From Rubrobacter_A sp965214435 (GTDB taxonomy: Bacteria; Actinomycetota; Rubrobacteria; Rubrobacterales; Rubrobacteraceae), in contig OZ243960.1 in assembly GCA_965214435.1 (NCBI GenBank), positions 3,162,001 to 3,226,000 on the forward strand: a stretch of 64,000 nt of DNA, given 5' to 3'. Positions 17,419-26,179 of the stretch are shown here, one piece after another. The position numbers and the translations under genes are program-made. Positions within the stretch are counted from its first letter, which is position 1; each line of letters begins with the position of its first letter. A model generated the notes under the pieces. The model ran no database searches. It was not told the DNA's origin and worked only from the letters and a program-made list of their open reading frames with translations.

Positions 17419-18540
17419 ATGCGCCGTCTTCTAGCACTCGCCTGCGCCATCGTATTTATCGACACCGTGTTCTACGCGGCGCTCGTGCCCCTTATCCCCT
17501 ACTACGCCGGGGAGTTCGGCTTATCAAAGTTCGGGGCGGGTTTGTTGAACGGGGCCTTTGGCGGCGGGATAATCGTCGGGGCCGCGCCGGGAGCGTACCT
17601 GGCGTCCAGGATCGGGGTGAAACCGACGGCGCTTTTCGGGCTCGGGCTCCTTTCGGTGACGAGCCTCGCGTTCGGCTTTGCGGATCAGGCGTGGCTCCTG
17701 GTGATGCTCCGGCTCGGCGAAGGTTTCGGGAGTGCGTTCTCGTGGATAGCGGCTTTCACCTGGATCACTGCCACGGCATCCGAGGAACGCCGCGGGCAGA
17801 TGATAGGGACCCTGATCAGCGCCGCCGTGGTAGGCTCCCTTCTCGGTCCTCTGCTAGGAGCCGCAGCCGACCGCTTCGGTATCGCCCCGACTTTCGCCAC
17901 CGTCGCCGGAGCCGGAGCCCTGGTGTTCGTCTGGGCTTCTACCCAACCGGCGTCCCGACCGGCCGAGCAGCCCTCGTTCCGGGCGCTAAAGGAAGTCCTG
18001 CGTCCCCGACTGGCGACCGGCATAGCCCTGATCTCCATTTCTCCCCTGCTCTTTAGCGTGCTCTCCGTGCTCGCGCCTCTGGAGTTCTCCCGCTTTGGCT
18101 GGGGCGCATTCGCCATCGGGGCGGTACTGCTCGCCGGAGCGCTGTTCGAGACGACCATCCATCCGGTCCTCGGGCGCTGGTCGGACAGGACCGGCTACCG
18201 GCGGCCGGTCACGTTCGGGCTCGTGGCATCGGTTCTGCTGCTTCTACTACTGCCCTGGGCACCGAACGCCTGGCTGCTAGCTCTGCTCGTCGTGCTCGCC
18301 GCCGGCATCTTCAACTCCCCGCTCACGCCCGGTACCGCGCTGTTCACCGCGGGCGCGGATAAAGTCGGCATCGGGCAGGCTCTGGGCTTCGGCGTCACGA
18401 ATGTGGCGTGGGCCTCGGGGTATGGGATCGGGGCTCCACTGGGCGGGGCCCTGGCCGACCTCGGCGGTGATCTAGTCTCCTACTCCGCCCTGGCCGCGGT
18501 GTGCCTCCTCACCCTATTCGTCATGCGGCGGGTGGTCTGA
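17419..18540 (+). CDS. Major facilitator superfamily transporter
   Basis: 373 aa, about twelve membrane helices. MFS signature at the loop between helices 2 and 3 (YLASRIGVKPTALFG), and a repeat in the second half (GRWSDRTGYRRPV). It resembles drug/metabolite exporters of the DHA1 group; substrate unknown. TAGAAT stands seven bases before the ATG with no ribosome site, which fits leaderless translation. Confidence 0.88.
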   Translation: MRRLLALACAIVFIDTVFYAALVPLIPYYAGEFGLSKFGAGLLNGAFGGGIIVGAAPGAYLASRIGVKPTALFGLGLLSVTSLAFGFADQAWLLVMLRLGEGFGSAFSWIAAFTWITATASEERRGQMIGTLISAAVVGSLLGPLLGAAADRFGIAPTFATVAGAGALVFVWASTQPASRPAEQPSFRALKEVLRPRLATGIALISISPLLFSVLSVLAPLEFSRFGWGAFAIGAVLLAGALFETTIHPVLGRWSDRTGYRRPVTFGLVASVLLLLLLPWAPNAWLLALLVVLAAGIFNSPLTPGTALFTAGADKVGIGQALGFGVTNVAWASGYGIGAPLGGALADLGGDLVSYSALAAVCLLTLFVMRRVV

Positions 18541-18557
18541 GGGTTACTTAAAACCCT
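18540..18557. terminator. Short bidirectional hairpin between convergent genes
   Basis: AGGGTT pairs with AACCCT around ACTTAA, followed by TTTA, in the 17-base gap between the MFS stop and the ABC permease stop. Small, so only a probable terminator. Confidence 0.45.
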
Positions 18558-19319
18558 TTACGTTTTCAGGCGGTAGCCCGTCTTGAAGATCCACCACACC
18601 GCCGTCAGACACAGGGCGAGAAAGACGAGGGTCATGGTCAGGCTGAGGCCGACGCTCACGTCGGCGACACCGTAGAAGCTCCAGCGGAAGACGCTTATCA
18701 GGTAGACGACCGGGTTAAAGAGGGTCACCGTCTGCCAGACCGGGGGGAGCATATCGACGGAGTAGAAGCTGCCGCCGAGGAATATGAGGGGGGTCACGAT
18801 GAGGAACGGGACGAGTTGCAGCTTCTCGAAGCCGTCGGCCCAGATGCCGAGCACAAATCCGAAGAGGCTGAAGGTAACGGCCGTGAGTAGCAGGAACATG
18901 AGCATCCATACGGGGTGGGCTATCTCCAGCGGCACGAACAGGCTCGCGGTGGAGAGGATTATCAGGCCGAGTACTACCGACTTGGTCGCCGCCGCCCCGA
19001 CGTAGCCGAGCACGATCTCGACGTAGGACACGGGAGCGGACAATACCTCGTAGATAGTGCCCGTAAACTTCGGGAAAAAGATGCCGAACGCCGCGTTGGT
19101 GATGCTCTGGGTCAGCAGGGAGAGCATGATCAGGCCGGGCACTATAAACGCGCCGTAGCTGATGCCGTCGATGTTCTCTATGCGCGAACCTATCGCCGCG
19201 CCGAAGACCACGAAGTACAGCGACGTAGAGATAACCGGCGAGACGATGCTCTGTAGAATCGTGCGCAGGGTACGGGCCATCTCGAATTTGTAGATCGCCC
19301 GGATCGCGTACAGGTTCAC
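18558..19319 (-). CDS. ABC-2 type transporter permease (YadH-like)
   Basis: 253 aa inner-membrane permease with about six helices. It matches the ABC-2 family, with the characteristic GTIYEVLSAPVSYVEI stretch mid-protein and GGSFYSVDMLPPVW near residue 185. It pairs with the ATPase encoded upstream, whose stop overlaps its start by four bases. Probably a drug or lipid-type exporter; the substrate is not evident. Confidence 0.9.
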   Translation of the reverse strand: MNLYAIRAIYKFEMARTLRTILQSIVSPVISTSLYFVVFGAAIGSRIENIDGISYGAFIVPGLIMLSLLTQSITNAAFGIFFPKFTGTIYEVLSAPVSYVEIVLGYVGAAATKSVVLGLIILSTASLFVPLEIAHPVWMLMFLLLTAVTFSLFGFVLGIWADGFEKLQLVPFLIVTPLIFLGGSFYSVDMLPPVWQTVTLFNPVVYLISVFRWSFYGVADVSVGLSLTMTLVFLALCLTAVWWIFKTGYRLKT

Positions 19320-20236
19320 TTCTCCTCTTCCACAAGCTCCACGAAGATCTCCTCCAGCGAACTCTGATGGGTCTGCAAGTCCTTGAACCTGATACCCACG
19401 CCGCTGAGGTCTGCGAGGAGGTCTGGAATGTCTCCGCGCCCGGCTTCGCCAGCGTCGTAGGTGTAGGTCAACTCGGTGCCATCCGGAGAAAGTTCCAGTT
19501 GGTAGCCGGCTAGCTCGTCCGGTATCTCGTCCAGCACTTCGGGTAGTTGGAGTGTCAGTTGTTTCTTGCCGAGTTTGCGCATAAGTTCGGTTTTATCTTC
19601 GACGAGGACGATCTCGCCGTCGTCTATCACCCCGACCCGGTCGGCCATCTCTTCGGCCTCGCTGATGTAGTGGGTGGTCAGGATAATGGTTACCCCGTCC
19701 TCGCGCAGCCGGCGCACCATCCGCCACATCTCCCGGCGTAACTCGACGTCCACACCGGCGGTCGGCTCGTCGAGAAAGAGTATCCGAGGCTCGTGGGAGA
19801 GCGCCTTGGCGATCATGACCCGCCGCTTCATCCCTCCCGAAAGGGTCACGATCTTATCGTCCCGCTTGTTCCACAGCGAGAGGTCCCTCAGCACCTTCTC
19901 GATGTAGGCGGGGTTGGCCTTTTTGCCGAACAACCCCCGGCTAAAGCTGACGGTGGCCCGGACGGTCTCGAAAGAGTCGGTGACGAGTTCCTGCGGGACC
20001 AGCCCGATAATGGACCTCGCCGCCCGGTACTCGGAGATGATGTTGTGACCGTCGGCCAGTACCTTACCGCCGGACGGGTTGACGATACCGCAGATGATGT
20101 TAATCAGGGTGCTCTTACCAGCCCCGTTCGGTCCCAACAGAGCGAAGATCTCCCCGCGCTCGATGTCCAGGTCGATGTCCTTGAGCGCCCGGAAACCCGA
20201 GTCATAAGTCTTCGAGAGCCCGGCTACGGAAACCAT
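19316..20236 (-). CDS. ABC-2 exporter ATP-binding protein (YadG-like)
   Basis: About 306 aa. Walker A LLGPNGAGKST, signature TLSGGMKRRVMIAKAL, Walker B ILFLDEPTAGVD, switch His in TTHYISEAEE. The C-terminal extension ends with SSLEEIFVEL, typical of drug/polysaccharide exporter ATPases. The ATG at 20236 is preferred over a TTG at 20251; neither has a strong ribosome site. Forms an operon with the permease. Confidence 0.92.
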   Translation of the reverse strand: MVSVAGLSKTYDSGFRALKDIDLDIERGEIFALLGPNGAGKSTLINIICGIVNPSGGKVLADGHNIISEYRAARSIIGLVPQELVTDSFETVRATVSFSRGLFGKKANPAYIEKVLRDLSLWNKRDDKIVTLSGGMKRRVMIAKALSHEPRILFLDEPTAGVDVELRREMWRMVRRLREDGVTIILTTHYISEAEEMADRVGVIDDGEIVLVEDKTELMRKLGKKQLTLQLPEVLDEIPDELAGYQLELSPDGTELTYTYDAGEAGRGDIPDLLADLSGVGIRFKDLQTHQSSLEEIFVELVEEEK

Positions 20237-20342
20237 CGGACCCAAGCTCAAACGCCCAGACCGGTAAGAGCAGCCGTGCGGCTGAGAGAACCACCCGCCC
20301 CGGAAACAAAAACCGCGCCCATCTTCTCCTCTAGTATGTGCC

Positions 20343-20441
20343 GCGTCCGCATCAACACATAGTTTATTCGGTATATCTCAAGTTCCCAGGGATTTCTTTA
20401 CTCTGCCGATACTAGCGTTGCCACTGTACCGATGCGGACGC
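20343..20441. repeat. Inverted repeat in intergenic region
   Basis: GCGTCCGCATC at 20343-20353 and its exact complement GATGCGGACGC at 20431-20441, 77 bases apart, in the 242-base gap upstream of the ABC exporter operon and beyond the 3' end of the MDR gene. Function unknown. Confidence 0.5.
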
Positions 20442-20478
20442 CCGGTCAGCCTTTTACTGCTGAAGCGCTGACTAACTG

Positions 20479-21489
20479 TCAGATACGGATGCAGATCTTG
20501 CCGAAGTGCGCCCCGCTCTCCATGTGACGCAGGGCGTCGGGTGCTTCCTCAAAGTCGAACACCCGGTCCACGACCGGCTTTAGCCCGTGCAGGGATATAG
20601 CCCGGTTCATAGCCTCGAACATCGTGCGGCTGCCGACGTAGATGCCCTGTATCCGGATGCTCTTGCGCAGGATGGACGCCGTTGTTATCTCCCCGCCACC
20701 GCCGGTCAAAACCCCGATCATGGCTACATACCCGCCCATCCTCACCGCCAAGAGCGAGCGGTTCAGCGTACCCGGCCCGCCGACCTCGACGACATAGTCC
20801 ACGCCCCGCCCGCCGGTAAGCTCCAGAACTTTCTCGTCCCACTCCGGCGTCTCCCGGTAGTTGATGCCGTCCGAAGCACCAAGAGAGTACGCCCTCTCCA
20901 GCTTCTCGTCGCTGCTCGACGTAACTATGGCCCGCGCCCCGAACATGTTGGCAATCTGCAACGCAAAGATGGACACGCCGCCGGTCCCCTGCAACAGCAC
21001 CGTCTCTCCGGCCGAGAGTCCGCCCTGCGTCACCAGCGCGTTCCAGGCGGTCACCGCCGCGCAGGGAAGTGTGGCGGCCTCCTCGTAGGAGAGGTGCTCT
21101 GGGATAGCTACCAGTCCGGACTCGTTCAGCACGGCGTACTCCCGGAGCATACCGTCGATGCGCCCGCCGAGCGCCGAGGCCGCCTTCTCCGGCGTGACGC
21201 CGCCCTCGACCCACTCCTGCATAAAGATACCCGCTACCCGGTCGCCGACCTCGAAGCGAGTGACACCCTCGCCGACGGCCACGACCTCCCCGGCCCCGTC
21301 AGAGAACGGGATACGGGGCAGCGGCATCTTCGGATCGTACTGGCCTTTCACTACTTGCAAGTCCCGGTAGTTCAGCGATACCGCCCGCACCCGGACGGCG
21401 ACCTGTCCCGGTCCCGGCTCCGGTTCCGGCTTCTCGGTGATCGTCAGCGACTCGATGCCGAAGCTATCCCTTATCTCCCACGCTCTCAT
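20479..21489 (-). CDS. Zinc-independent MDR oxidoreductase (quinone oxidoreductase-like)
   Basis: 336 aa NAD(P)-dependent medium-chain dehydrogenase. The GroES-like N-terminal half has SLNYRDL and PFSDGAGEVVAVGEGVTRFEVGDRV. The nucleotide site is LLQGTGGVSIFALQIA near residue 165. The Cys and His ligands of zinc alcohol dehydrogenases are absent. Substrate unknown. It follows the LarA-like gene after 13 bases on the same strand, so both probably act in one pathway. Confidence 0.85.
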   Translation of the reverse strand: MRAWEIRDSFGIESLTITEKPEPEPGPGQVAVRVRAVSLNYRDLQVVKGQYDPKMPLPRIPFSDGAGEVVAVGEGVTRFEVGDRVAGIFMQEWVEGGVTPEKAASALGGRIDGMLREYAVLNESGLVAIPEHLSYEEAATLPCAAVTAWNALVTQGGLSAGETVLLQGTGGVSIFALQIANMFGARAIVTSSSDEKLERAYSLGASDGINYRETPEWDEKVLELTGGRGVDYVVEVGGPGTLNRSLLAVRMGGYVAMIGVLTGGGGEITTASILRKSIRIQGIYVGSRTMFEAMNRAISLHGLKPVVDRVFDFEEAPDALRHMESGAHFGKICIRI

Positions 21490-21502
21490 CTACCGCCCCC
21501 TT

Positions 21503-23083
21503 CTACTCGTTAACTTCGACCATGAACAAGGGTGGTAGGTGCATGTACGTAGTGCTCGGGCTCGGGCCCACGGTGTCCTTCGCCAGCTCTATGGCGTCCG
21601 CGATTGAATCTGCCCGCTTGTAGCCCATCCGCTGGGTGGTCATCGGGTCGCCGCCGACGAATATTACGTCCCCGAGGTAGTCGAGGGCGTGCGCGCCCCA
21701 GTACCACATGTAGAACGGGTGGACGCCGTGGTAGGCGTAGGAGTTGCGGTAGAGCGTCCGGTACCACGGGTCGTGGGCGTACTTCTTCTCGAAGTTTCGC
21801 GCCATCTCGTCCGGGTCCGTAGTCTCGGGCAGCACCTCGTTAAAGAAGTCGATGTACGAGGGGTGGTGGACCGCGTTCCAGTCGTCGTGGACCGGGTGGG
21901 TGGCTATAAGCACCCCGCCCTCGCGCACCAGCGGCCGGTTTTTATACAGGTTGAACTGGTAGCCGAGCAGCATGCAGTGGACCAGGATCGGGTTCATTAT
22001 GGAGTTCACGTTATACGGCCCGAGGTACGGGATGCCCATGAGCACGATGTCCGACTGGCCTTCCACGGACACCAATTGCTGCTTGTGGACGTGCTTCAGC
22101 GTCTCCCGGTGTACGGGGTCCGTGGCCCCGGCCTGCACGCTGGTCATCCTCGCCGGGCCGGAGATGTTTTGGAACACGCGCCGGGCCACCCCTCGCGGCA
22201 TGAGTTGCGTAGCTTTGTGGTTTGCTAGGAAGTTTGTCCGGGTGAGGGTGTCCCACTCCTGCTCCGGATAGGCCATGAAGTTGAAGACCGACGGGAAAGC
22301 CTGGTTGTTCAGGGTGGTCTCGATGTGGAAGACCTTGAGGTTCTCGTCCAGGATGCGGCCCATGCGGTTCAGGGAGCCGTGGAGGGCGGAGTTCTCGGGG
22401 TCCATGAGCGAGCGGGTGTTGCGGAGGGAGTCCGGGTTGTGGTTGTGGCGGATGGAGCGGTAGGGTGAGATGCCGGTGTGGATGGACTTGTGGCCGCCGT
22501 CCATCGGGACGAAGTTGATGTTCACGTAGACTACCAGGTCACTCTCGGCGGCACGCCGGGAAATTTCGACATCCTCGCCCTTTTCCGTCTCCCCGATCTT
22601 CTTGTTGCCCGCCTCGTCCTCGGCGTCGTAGTTATAGAGCCGGTCGGGGTAGAAGGTGTCCACTATCTTCTTACCAAGCTCCCAGGTAAGCTCCGCCTTC
22701 GTCATCCGGCGGTGGAGGCCGAGCGCGGCTATGAGGTGTATGTCTTCTACACCTTTGGCGTAGGCTTTTTCGAGAACTTTCTCGATGACCATCTGGCGGA
22801 TGTCGGGGCGTTGCATCGGCGGCAGCGGTAGCGAGAGGTCATCGAAGACGATGGTCAGCTTCATGCCGGGGTAGAGCAGCTCGTGCAGGGGCTCCATGTC
22901 CATCGGTTCGAGTAGGGCTCGCTCGATGGCGACGTAGGGATCCGGGAGGGCTTCGACCGGGTCTTTCGGGTAGATCACGCGGGTCCCCGCCGGCAGCTTC
23001 TCGTAGTGAAAGCCGTCCCCCGCGTTGAACATCATCGGCGGGCTCGTGCTATCTAAAGTTATAACTTCTTCGGAATGACTCAA
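21503..23083 (-). CDS. LarA-like protein (DUF2088, nickel-pincer lactate racemase family)
   Basis: About 526 aa. N-terminal DUF2088-like part with DDLSLPLP and AALGLHRRMTKAE (compare the DD and GxHR motifs of LarA, whose His binds nickel). GGHKSIHTG near residue 200 supplies a Lys and His where LarA attaches its pincer cofactor. The protein is about 100 residues longer than LarA (roughly 425), so it is probably a paralogue acting on another hydroxy acid. Start set at the TTG at 23083 because GGAGGAG lies just upstream. Next gene is an oxidoreductase. Confidence 0.75.
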   Translation of the reverse strand: MSHSEEVITLDSTSPPMMFNAGDGFHYEKLPAGTRVIYPKDPVEALPDPYVAIERALLEPMDMEPLHELLYPGMKLTIVFDDLSLPLPPMQRPDIRQMVIEKVLEKAYAKGVEDIHLIAALGLHRRMTKAELTWELGKKIVDTFYPDRLYNYDAEDEAGNKKIGETEKGEDVEISRRAAESDLVVYVNINFVPMDGGHKSIHTGISPYRSIRHNHNPDSLRNTRSLMDPENSALHGSLNRMGRILDENLKVFHIETTLNNQAFPSVFNFMAYPEQEWDTLTRTNFLANHKATQLMPRGVARRVFQNISGPARMTSVQAGATDPVHRETLKHVHKQQLVSVEGQSDIVLMGIPYLGPYNVNSIMNPILVHCMLLGYQFNLYKNRPLVREGGVLIATHPVHDDWNAVHHPSYIDFFNEVLPETTDPDEMARNFEKKYAHDPWYRTLYRNSYAYHGVHPFYMWYWGAHALDYLGDVIFVGGDPMTTQRMGYKRADSIADAIELAKDTVGPSPSTTYMHLPPLFMVEVNE

Positions 23084-23156
23084 AGCTCTCCTCCTCGTGT
23101 CTAAACGAAGAGCCATTGTACAAGTCATGCTCCGACAAAACTCTTACGCCCCTGCT

Positions 23157-23556
23157 TCATGGTCCGAGGTAGAAGATCTCCCCGTCATACGTCCGCCTCA
23201 GCGCCTCCACGAGCCGCTCCGGGCTCTCGGTCCCGGCCACGTAACTCTCGGCGCCGGAGATCTGGTAGCAAAGCTTTCCTCCGTCCGGGCGCTCCGCTAT
23301 GTCATTCTTCCAATCACCGTAGAGGACTATCCGGGGGGCGTTGGGGAGGTCCTTTATGTCCCGGCAGAGCAAGACCGCAGCCTCGTCCTCAACGATCCCG
23401 AGTGCCAGGACGACGAGGTCTGGGGGAACTCTCTTCCACAAGCCCGACAGTCTTTTCGGAGACTCCCGCCTCGCAGACGACCCGTATACCGGAGCCGAAC
23501 TTCTCGACGATGCGGCGCAGTCCGAGCCGCCTCACGGGCTGAGCATCCGCCAGCAA
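23157..23556 (-). pseudogene. Degenerate receiver-domain protein, frameshifted
   Basis: From the TTG at 23556 one frame reads LLADAQPVRRLGLRRIVEKFG and on to about 23431; the protein then continues in another frame as PDLVVLALGIVEDE to 23157. Removing one C from the CCCCC run near 23426 restores one frame of about 133 aa with the receiver layout (ESSPDLVVLAL). The phosphoacceptor Asp is replaced by Ala, one acidic residue of the DD pair is lost, and there is no DNA-binding domain. Either a decayed gene, a phase-variable run or a read error. Confidence 0.6.
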
Positions 23557-23604
23557 ACACTAATTTCCATCCTGGCCGCCTTACATCCTCCACGGTCGTT
23601 ACGT

Positions 23605-23634
23605 GCCCCGGCGGCTACCACGCGCGGCCGGGGC
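23605..23634 (-). terminator. GC hairpin after the lipoprotein gene
   Basis: GCCCCGGC pairs with GCCGGGGC around a 14-base loop, 58 bases downstream of the lipoprotein stop at 23692. No T-run follows. Confidence 0.5.
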
Positions 23635-23691
23635 CCGTGGCTATTTACTCGTCGCCTACCGCAGCTCAGGAGGAGACTTTCTGGTTTGCCA

Positions 23692-24672
23692 TCAGGTCTT
23701 ATAGTCGGCGGTCATCTCGGGCGGGGGTGGGCTGACCTCTACCGGCGTGCCGAAGTCGTAGAGCTCCTCTACGACGGTGACCTGCGCCTCGGTGACCGGT
23801 CCCCCGGTAGACTCCTGGACATTACCCTGTGAAGCGGGGTCTTCCGGCACCGGTACGGACAAACTCATCTGAAACCGGCGAACCCGGTCCTGAGCGTCCA
23901 GCCAAAGTTCTACCGGGACATTTCCGGTAGCAGCTCTCCCGTAGGTCTGTTCGTAAGCTTGTTTTAGTTGCGGGGTATCCAGGGATTTAGACAGGTCGAT
24001 CTCCGCCCGGTAATGAGTAGTCTCTGTACCCCGGACTTCCTCGACACCTAGCTTGTCCACGGACTCCCGAACACCTTTAAGGTACTCGAGTTGCCCGACC
24101 GGGCTGCCGGTCGTTCCACCCTGTAGTTCCGACAAACTCTCCCCGTACTGCTCGCGGTACAACGTGTTGAGGTCGATCTTCACCCACGGTTTCCCTCCCG
24201 GCATCTCCGAGCGGAAGTCCTCCGGAAACTTCTGATACATAACGTTACCGACCTGCCGTACCTCAAAGGCCCCGAACATCGACAGGTCCATGGTGTACGC
24301 TGCCTCCTCGTTGGCGAAGTCGACCACTCCCTGGGAGGTGGTACGGAAGCTGCCGGGGTCCTGCTCCCCGGGGGCGGCGTACGGGTCCGGCAGTCCCGAG
24401 ACCGTGCTGCTGTAGAACATTTCCGCGGTCTGAGCCTCCTGCGTGCTCCTGTAGGCGAGCCTTCCCACCTCGACGGTCTGCTCCCGACTCGTCGCCCCGG
24501 CACTCTGTCCTCTTTCGGGTGATGAAGCTTCCGGCGCTGACGCTCCTCCCTGTTCCCTGCTCTCCGGCGACCCATCCAACGCCCCGCACCCCGCCGCCAG
24601 GACCACCCCGGCGAGGACCGTTGCGATTAGAAGTACCATCCGCTCCACATGAGCGGACCATCTATAGTTCAT
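23692..24672 (-). CDS. Secreted lipoprotein, LppX/LprG-like
   Basis: About 326 aa. Start fixed by AAAGGAGGAT before ATG at 24672. The signal peptide has a hydrophobic core and lipobox VLAAGC (Cys near residue 29), then a Ser/Gly/Glu-rich linker. The mature domain has VMYQKFPEDF and VKIDLNTLY and a VRGTETTHYRAEIDL strand, as in the LolA/LppX-type lipid-binding fold of actinobacterial lipoproteins. Assignment to that fold is by pattern only. Probably anchored outside the cell. Confidence 0.75.
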   Translation of the reverse strand: MNYRWSAHVERMVLLIATVLAGVVLAAGCGALDGSPESREQGGASAPEASSPERGQSAGATSREQTVEVGRLAYRSTQEAQTAEMFYSSTVSGLPDPYAAPGEQDPGSFRTTSQGVVDFANEEAAYTMDLSMFGAFEVRQVGNVMYQKFPEDFRSEMPGGKPWVKIDLNTLYREQYGESLSELQGGTTGSPVGQLEYLKGVRESVDKLGVEEVRGTETTHYRAEIDLSKSLDTPQLKQAYEQTYGRAATGNVPVELWLDAQDRVRRFQMSLSVPVPEDPASQGNVQESTGGPVTEAQVTVVEELYDFGTPVEVSPPPPEMTADYKT

Positions 24673-25089
24673 TAAGAGATCCTCCTTTCTCCACCACCAC
24701 ACCCGTCTCTCAGCAAGCATCTTTTGAGCGTCTTAACCCGACCGCACTTTCCCGTCTGAGGTGTGGCTTCTATTAGTAAACTTGATACCGACCGTTGCCC
24801 CCTACCTCGTCCGACACTCCTGCTCCGGCTCTTCCGAGCGAGACGGGAAGAAACTTAGATTGAGAAACGCGCCGATACGCGGCAACACCTTACCCACCCC
24901 TTCAATAACACCTTAAAGACTGCTCTATTTTAAAGTAAAAGTGTTAATAATTTCAATATAGAATGTTTCATAAATAGAAACCTACTCTCGGGTCCGCGCC
25001 TTGTAGCGAAAGGGTTATCGGGTGGTAGTAGATGTAGCAGGAACTTTAGTAGTCGCGTTTGAGGTTGACAGATCTTTTAGCGCGAAGCT
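24673..25089. other. AT-richer intergenic region
   Basis: About 417 bases without a recognisable gene. The centre (24900-25010) is far more AT-rich than the rest of the window and holds a promoter for the lipoprotein gene. No repeat or RNA gene is recognised. Confidence 0.6.
24927..24956 (-). promoter_or_regulatory. Promoter of the lipoprotein gene
   Basis: TTGAAA and TAAAAT with an 18-base spacer on the minus strand, inside the AT-rich patch. It would give a leader of roughly 245 bases before the ATG at 24672. Confidence 0.5.
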
Positions 25090-25407
25090 TTACCGACTAC
25101 GAGCCTCGTGTTTCCGACGCTCCGTCCTGCTCATAACGCCACCGGAGAAGACTATGTAAAGGTATATCGCGCCTGAAGCAAGAAGATAGAGAAATAAGAG
25201 AGCCGCTAAGATCAAAGCGTAGCTTACTATCTCCATGTTGGATGAATCAGAAGCTAGAATCCACATTACACTTCCTATGACCCCGGAAAGCAAGAAGGGA
25301 CCGGCGACCTTTCCAACCTTCAGCACCGCCCACCAAGCCACTTCCCAACGGTTGAAGAAGCGCCGAGGGTTACCCGAACCGTCCGTCTTATAAGCCCACA
25401 CTTTCAC
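25090..25407 (-). CDS. Small membrane protein, unknown function
   Basis: 105 aa starting with GTG. A soluble, basic N-terminus (RRFFNRWE) is followed by a hydrophobic segment around residues 33-52 and another near 60-88; the C-terminus is basic. No domain recognised. The gene sits in an AT-richer stretch and has a strong promoter seven bases before the start codon, pointing to a leaderless mRNA. Confidence 0.6.
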   Translation of the reverse strand: MKVWAYKTDGSGNPRRFFNRWEVAWWAVLKVGKVAGPFLLSGVIGSVMWILASDSSNMEIVSYALILAALLFLYLLASGAIYLYIVFSGGVMSRTERRKHEARSR

Positions 25408-25414
25408 CTTCCGA

Positions 25415-25443
25415 ATTATCGTACTTTAGGTAGTTTATGCCAA
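25415..25443 (-). promoter_or_regulatory. Strong promoter, probably leaderless
   Basis: TTGGCA, 17-base spacer, GATAAT; the -10 ends seven bases before the GTG at 25407, so transcription should begin at or beside the start codon. Confidence 0.6.
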
Positions 25444-25522
25444 GTATTATGTAAGAAGTTTTGTGTACAGCTAAAATTTACTACTCCCAGCTCTTCTTTA
25501 TTGAGGGCTGGCCGCGAGTCTT

Positions 25523-26179
25523 CTACAAGTCTGCGAGGCGCTTCTCAAGCTGTTTGCGCCAGGAATTAGCGAGTTCGGGGACGGAGAGCAGGCGTTCGAT
25601 GCCTGCTTTATCCTGCTTGTTGTGGTGCATTACCCGGTTCGCTTCTGCCACGCTTAATCCGTGATCCGGACGTTCGACCAGAGTAAAGTTATCCCCGGCG
25701 CTCACCTCTCCGGGCTCCAGACACCGCAGGTAGAAACCCGTAAAGCCGGTCTCCTCAACCCACAGCGCAAGCTCTTTTGTCCCGTGGCGGGCGGCGAGCT
25801 TGTAGCACGGCTGCCGCGGCTGATTGACCTGCACGGTCGCACTCCCGACCCGGTAGACATCTCCTATGCATACTTCGGACTCCGTAAAACCCGTCGTGGA
25901 GAAGTTCTCCCCGAAGGCTGCTTCGGGTAGCTCCGAGCCGAGCCGCTTTTCCCAGTAGGGGTAGTGCTCCAGCGCGTAGACGCAGACGGCTTTGTCCGGC
26001 CCGCCGTGATTCTTTTTATCGGCCTGCTCGTCACCGTCGAGACCGTTGTGGCCGAGCCACAGTGGACTCTGGATAGAGGCTTTTACGAAGCCGGTCTCTA
26101 CCTGCCGGTCCCGGTGCGGCAGAGGAGCCGGGCGGCCGGTGTTCAAGGATACGAGGCGGGCATTTGTGGCGACGGTCAT
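25523..26179 (-). CDS. MOSC domain protein (YiiM-like)
   Basis: 218 aa. Molybdenum-cofactor sulfurase C-terminal (MOSC) domain with the GGPDKAVCVY region, GENFSTTG and the conserved Cys in NQPRQPCYKLAARHG. The C-terminal helical 3-alpha part (VAEANRVMH) matches the YiiM subgroup, which contributes to detoxification of N-hydroxylated bases or molybdenum-linked sulfur transfer. ATGA overlap with the dehydrogenase upstream. Confidence 0.9.
   Translation of the reverse strand: MTVATNARLVSLNTGRPAPLPHRDRQVETGFVKASIQSPLWLGHNGLDGDEQADKKNHGGPDKAVCVYALEHYPYWEKRLGSELPEAAFGENFSTTGFTESEVCIGDVYRVGSATVQVNQPRQPCYKLAARHGTKELALWVEETGFTGFYLRCLEPGEVSAGDNFTLVERPDHGLSVAEANRVMHHNKQDKAGIERLLSVPELANSWRKQLEKRLADL

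Noticed and set aside
22478..22831. Antisense frame opposite the LarA-like gene
   Set aside because: No ribosome site or domain; covered by a better-supported gene.
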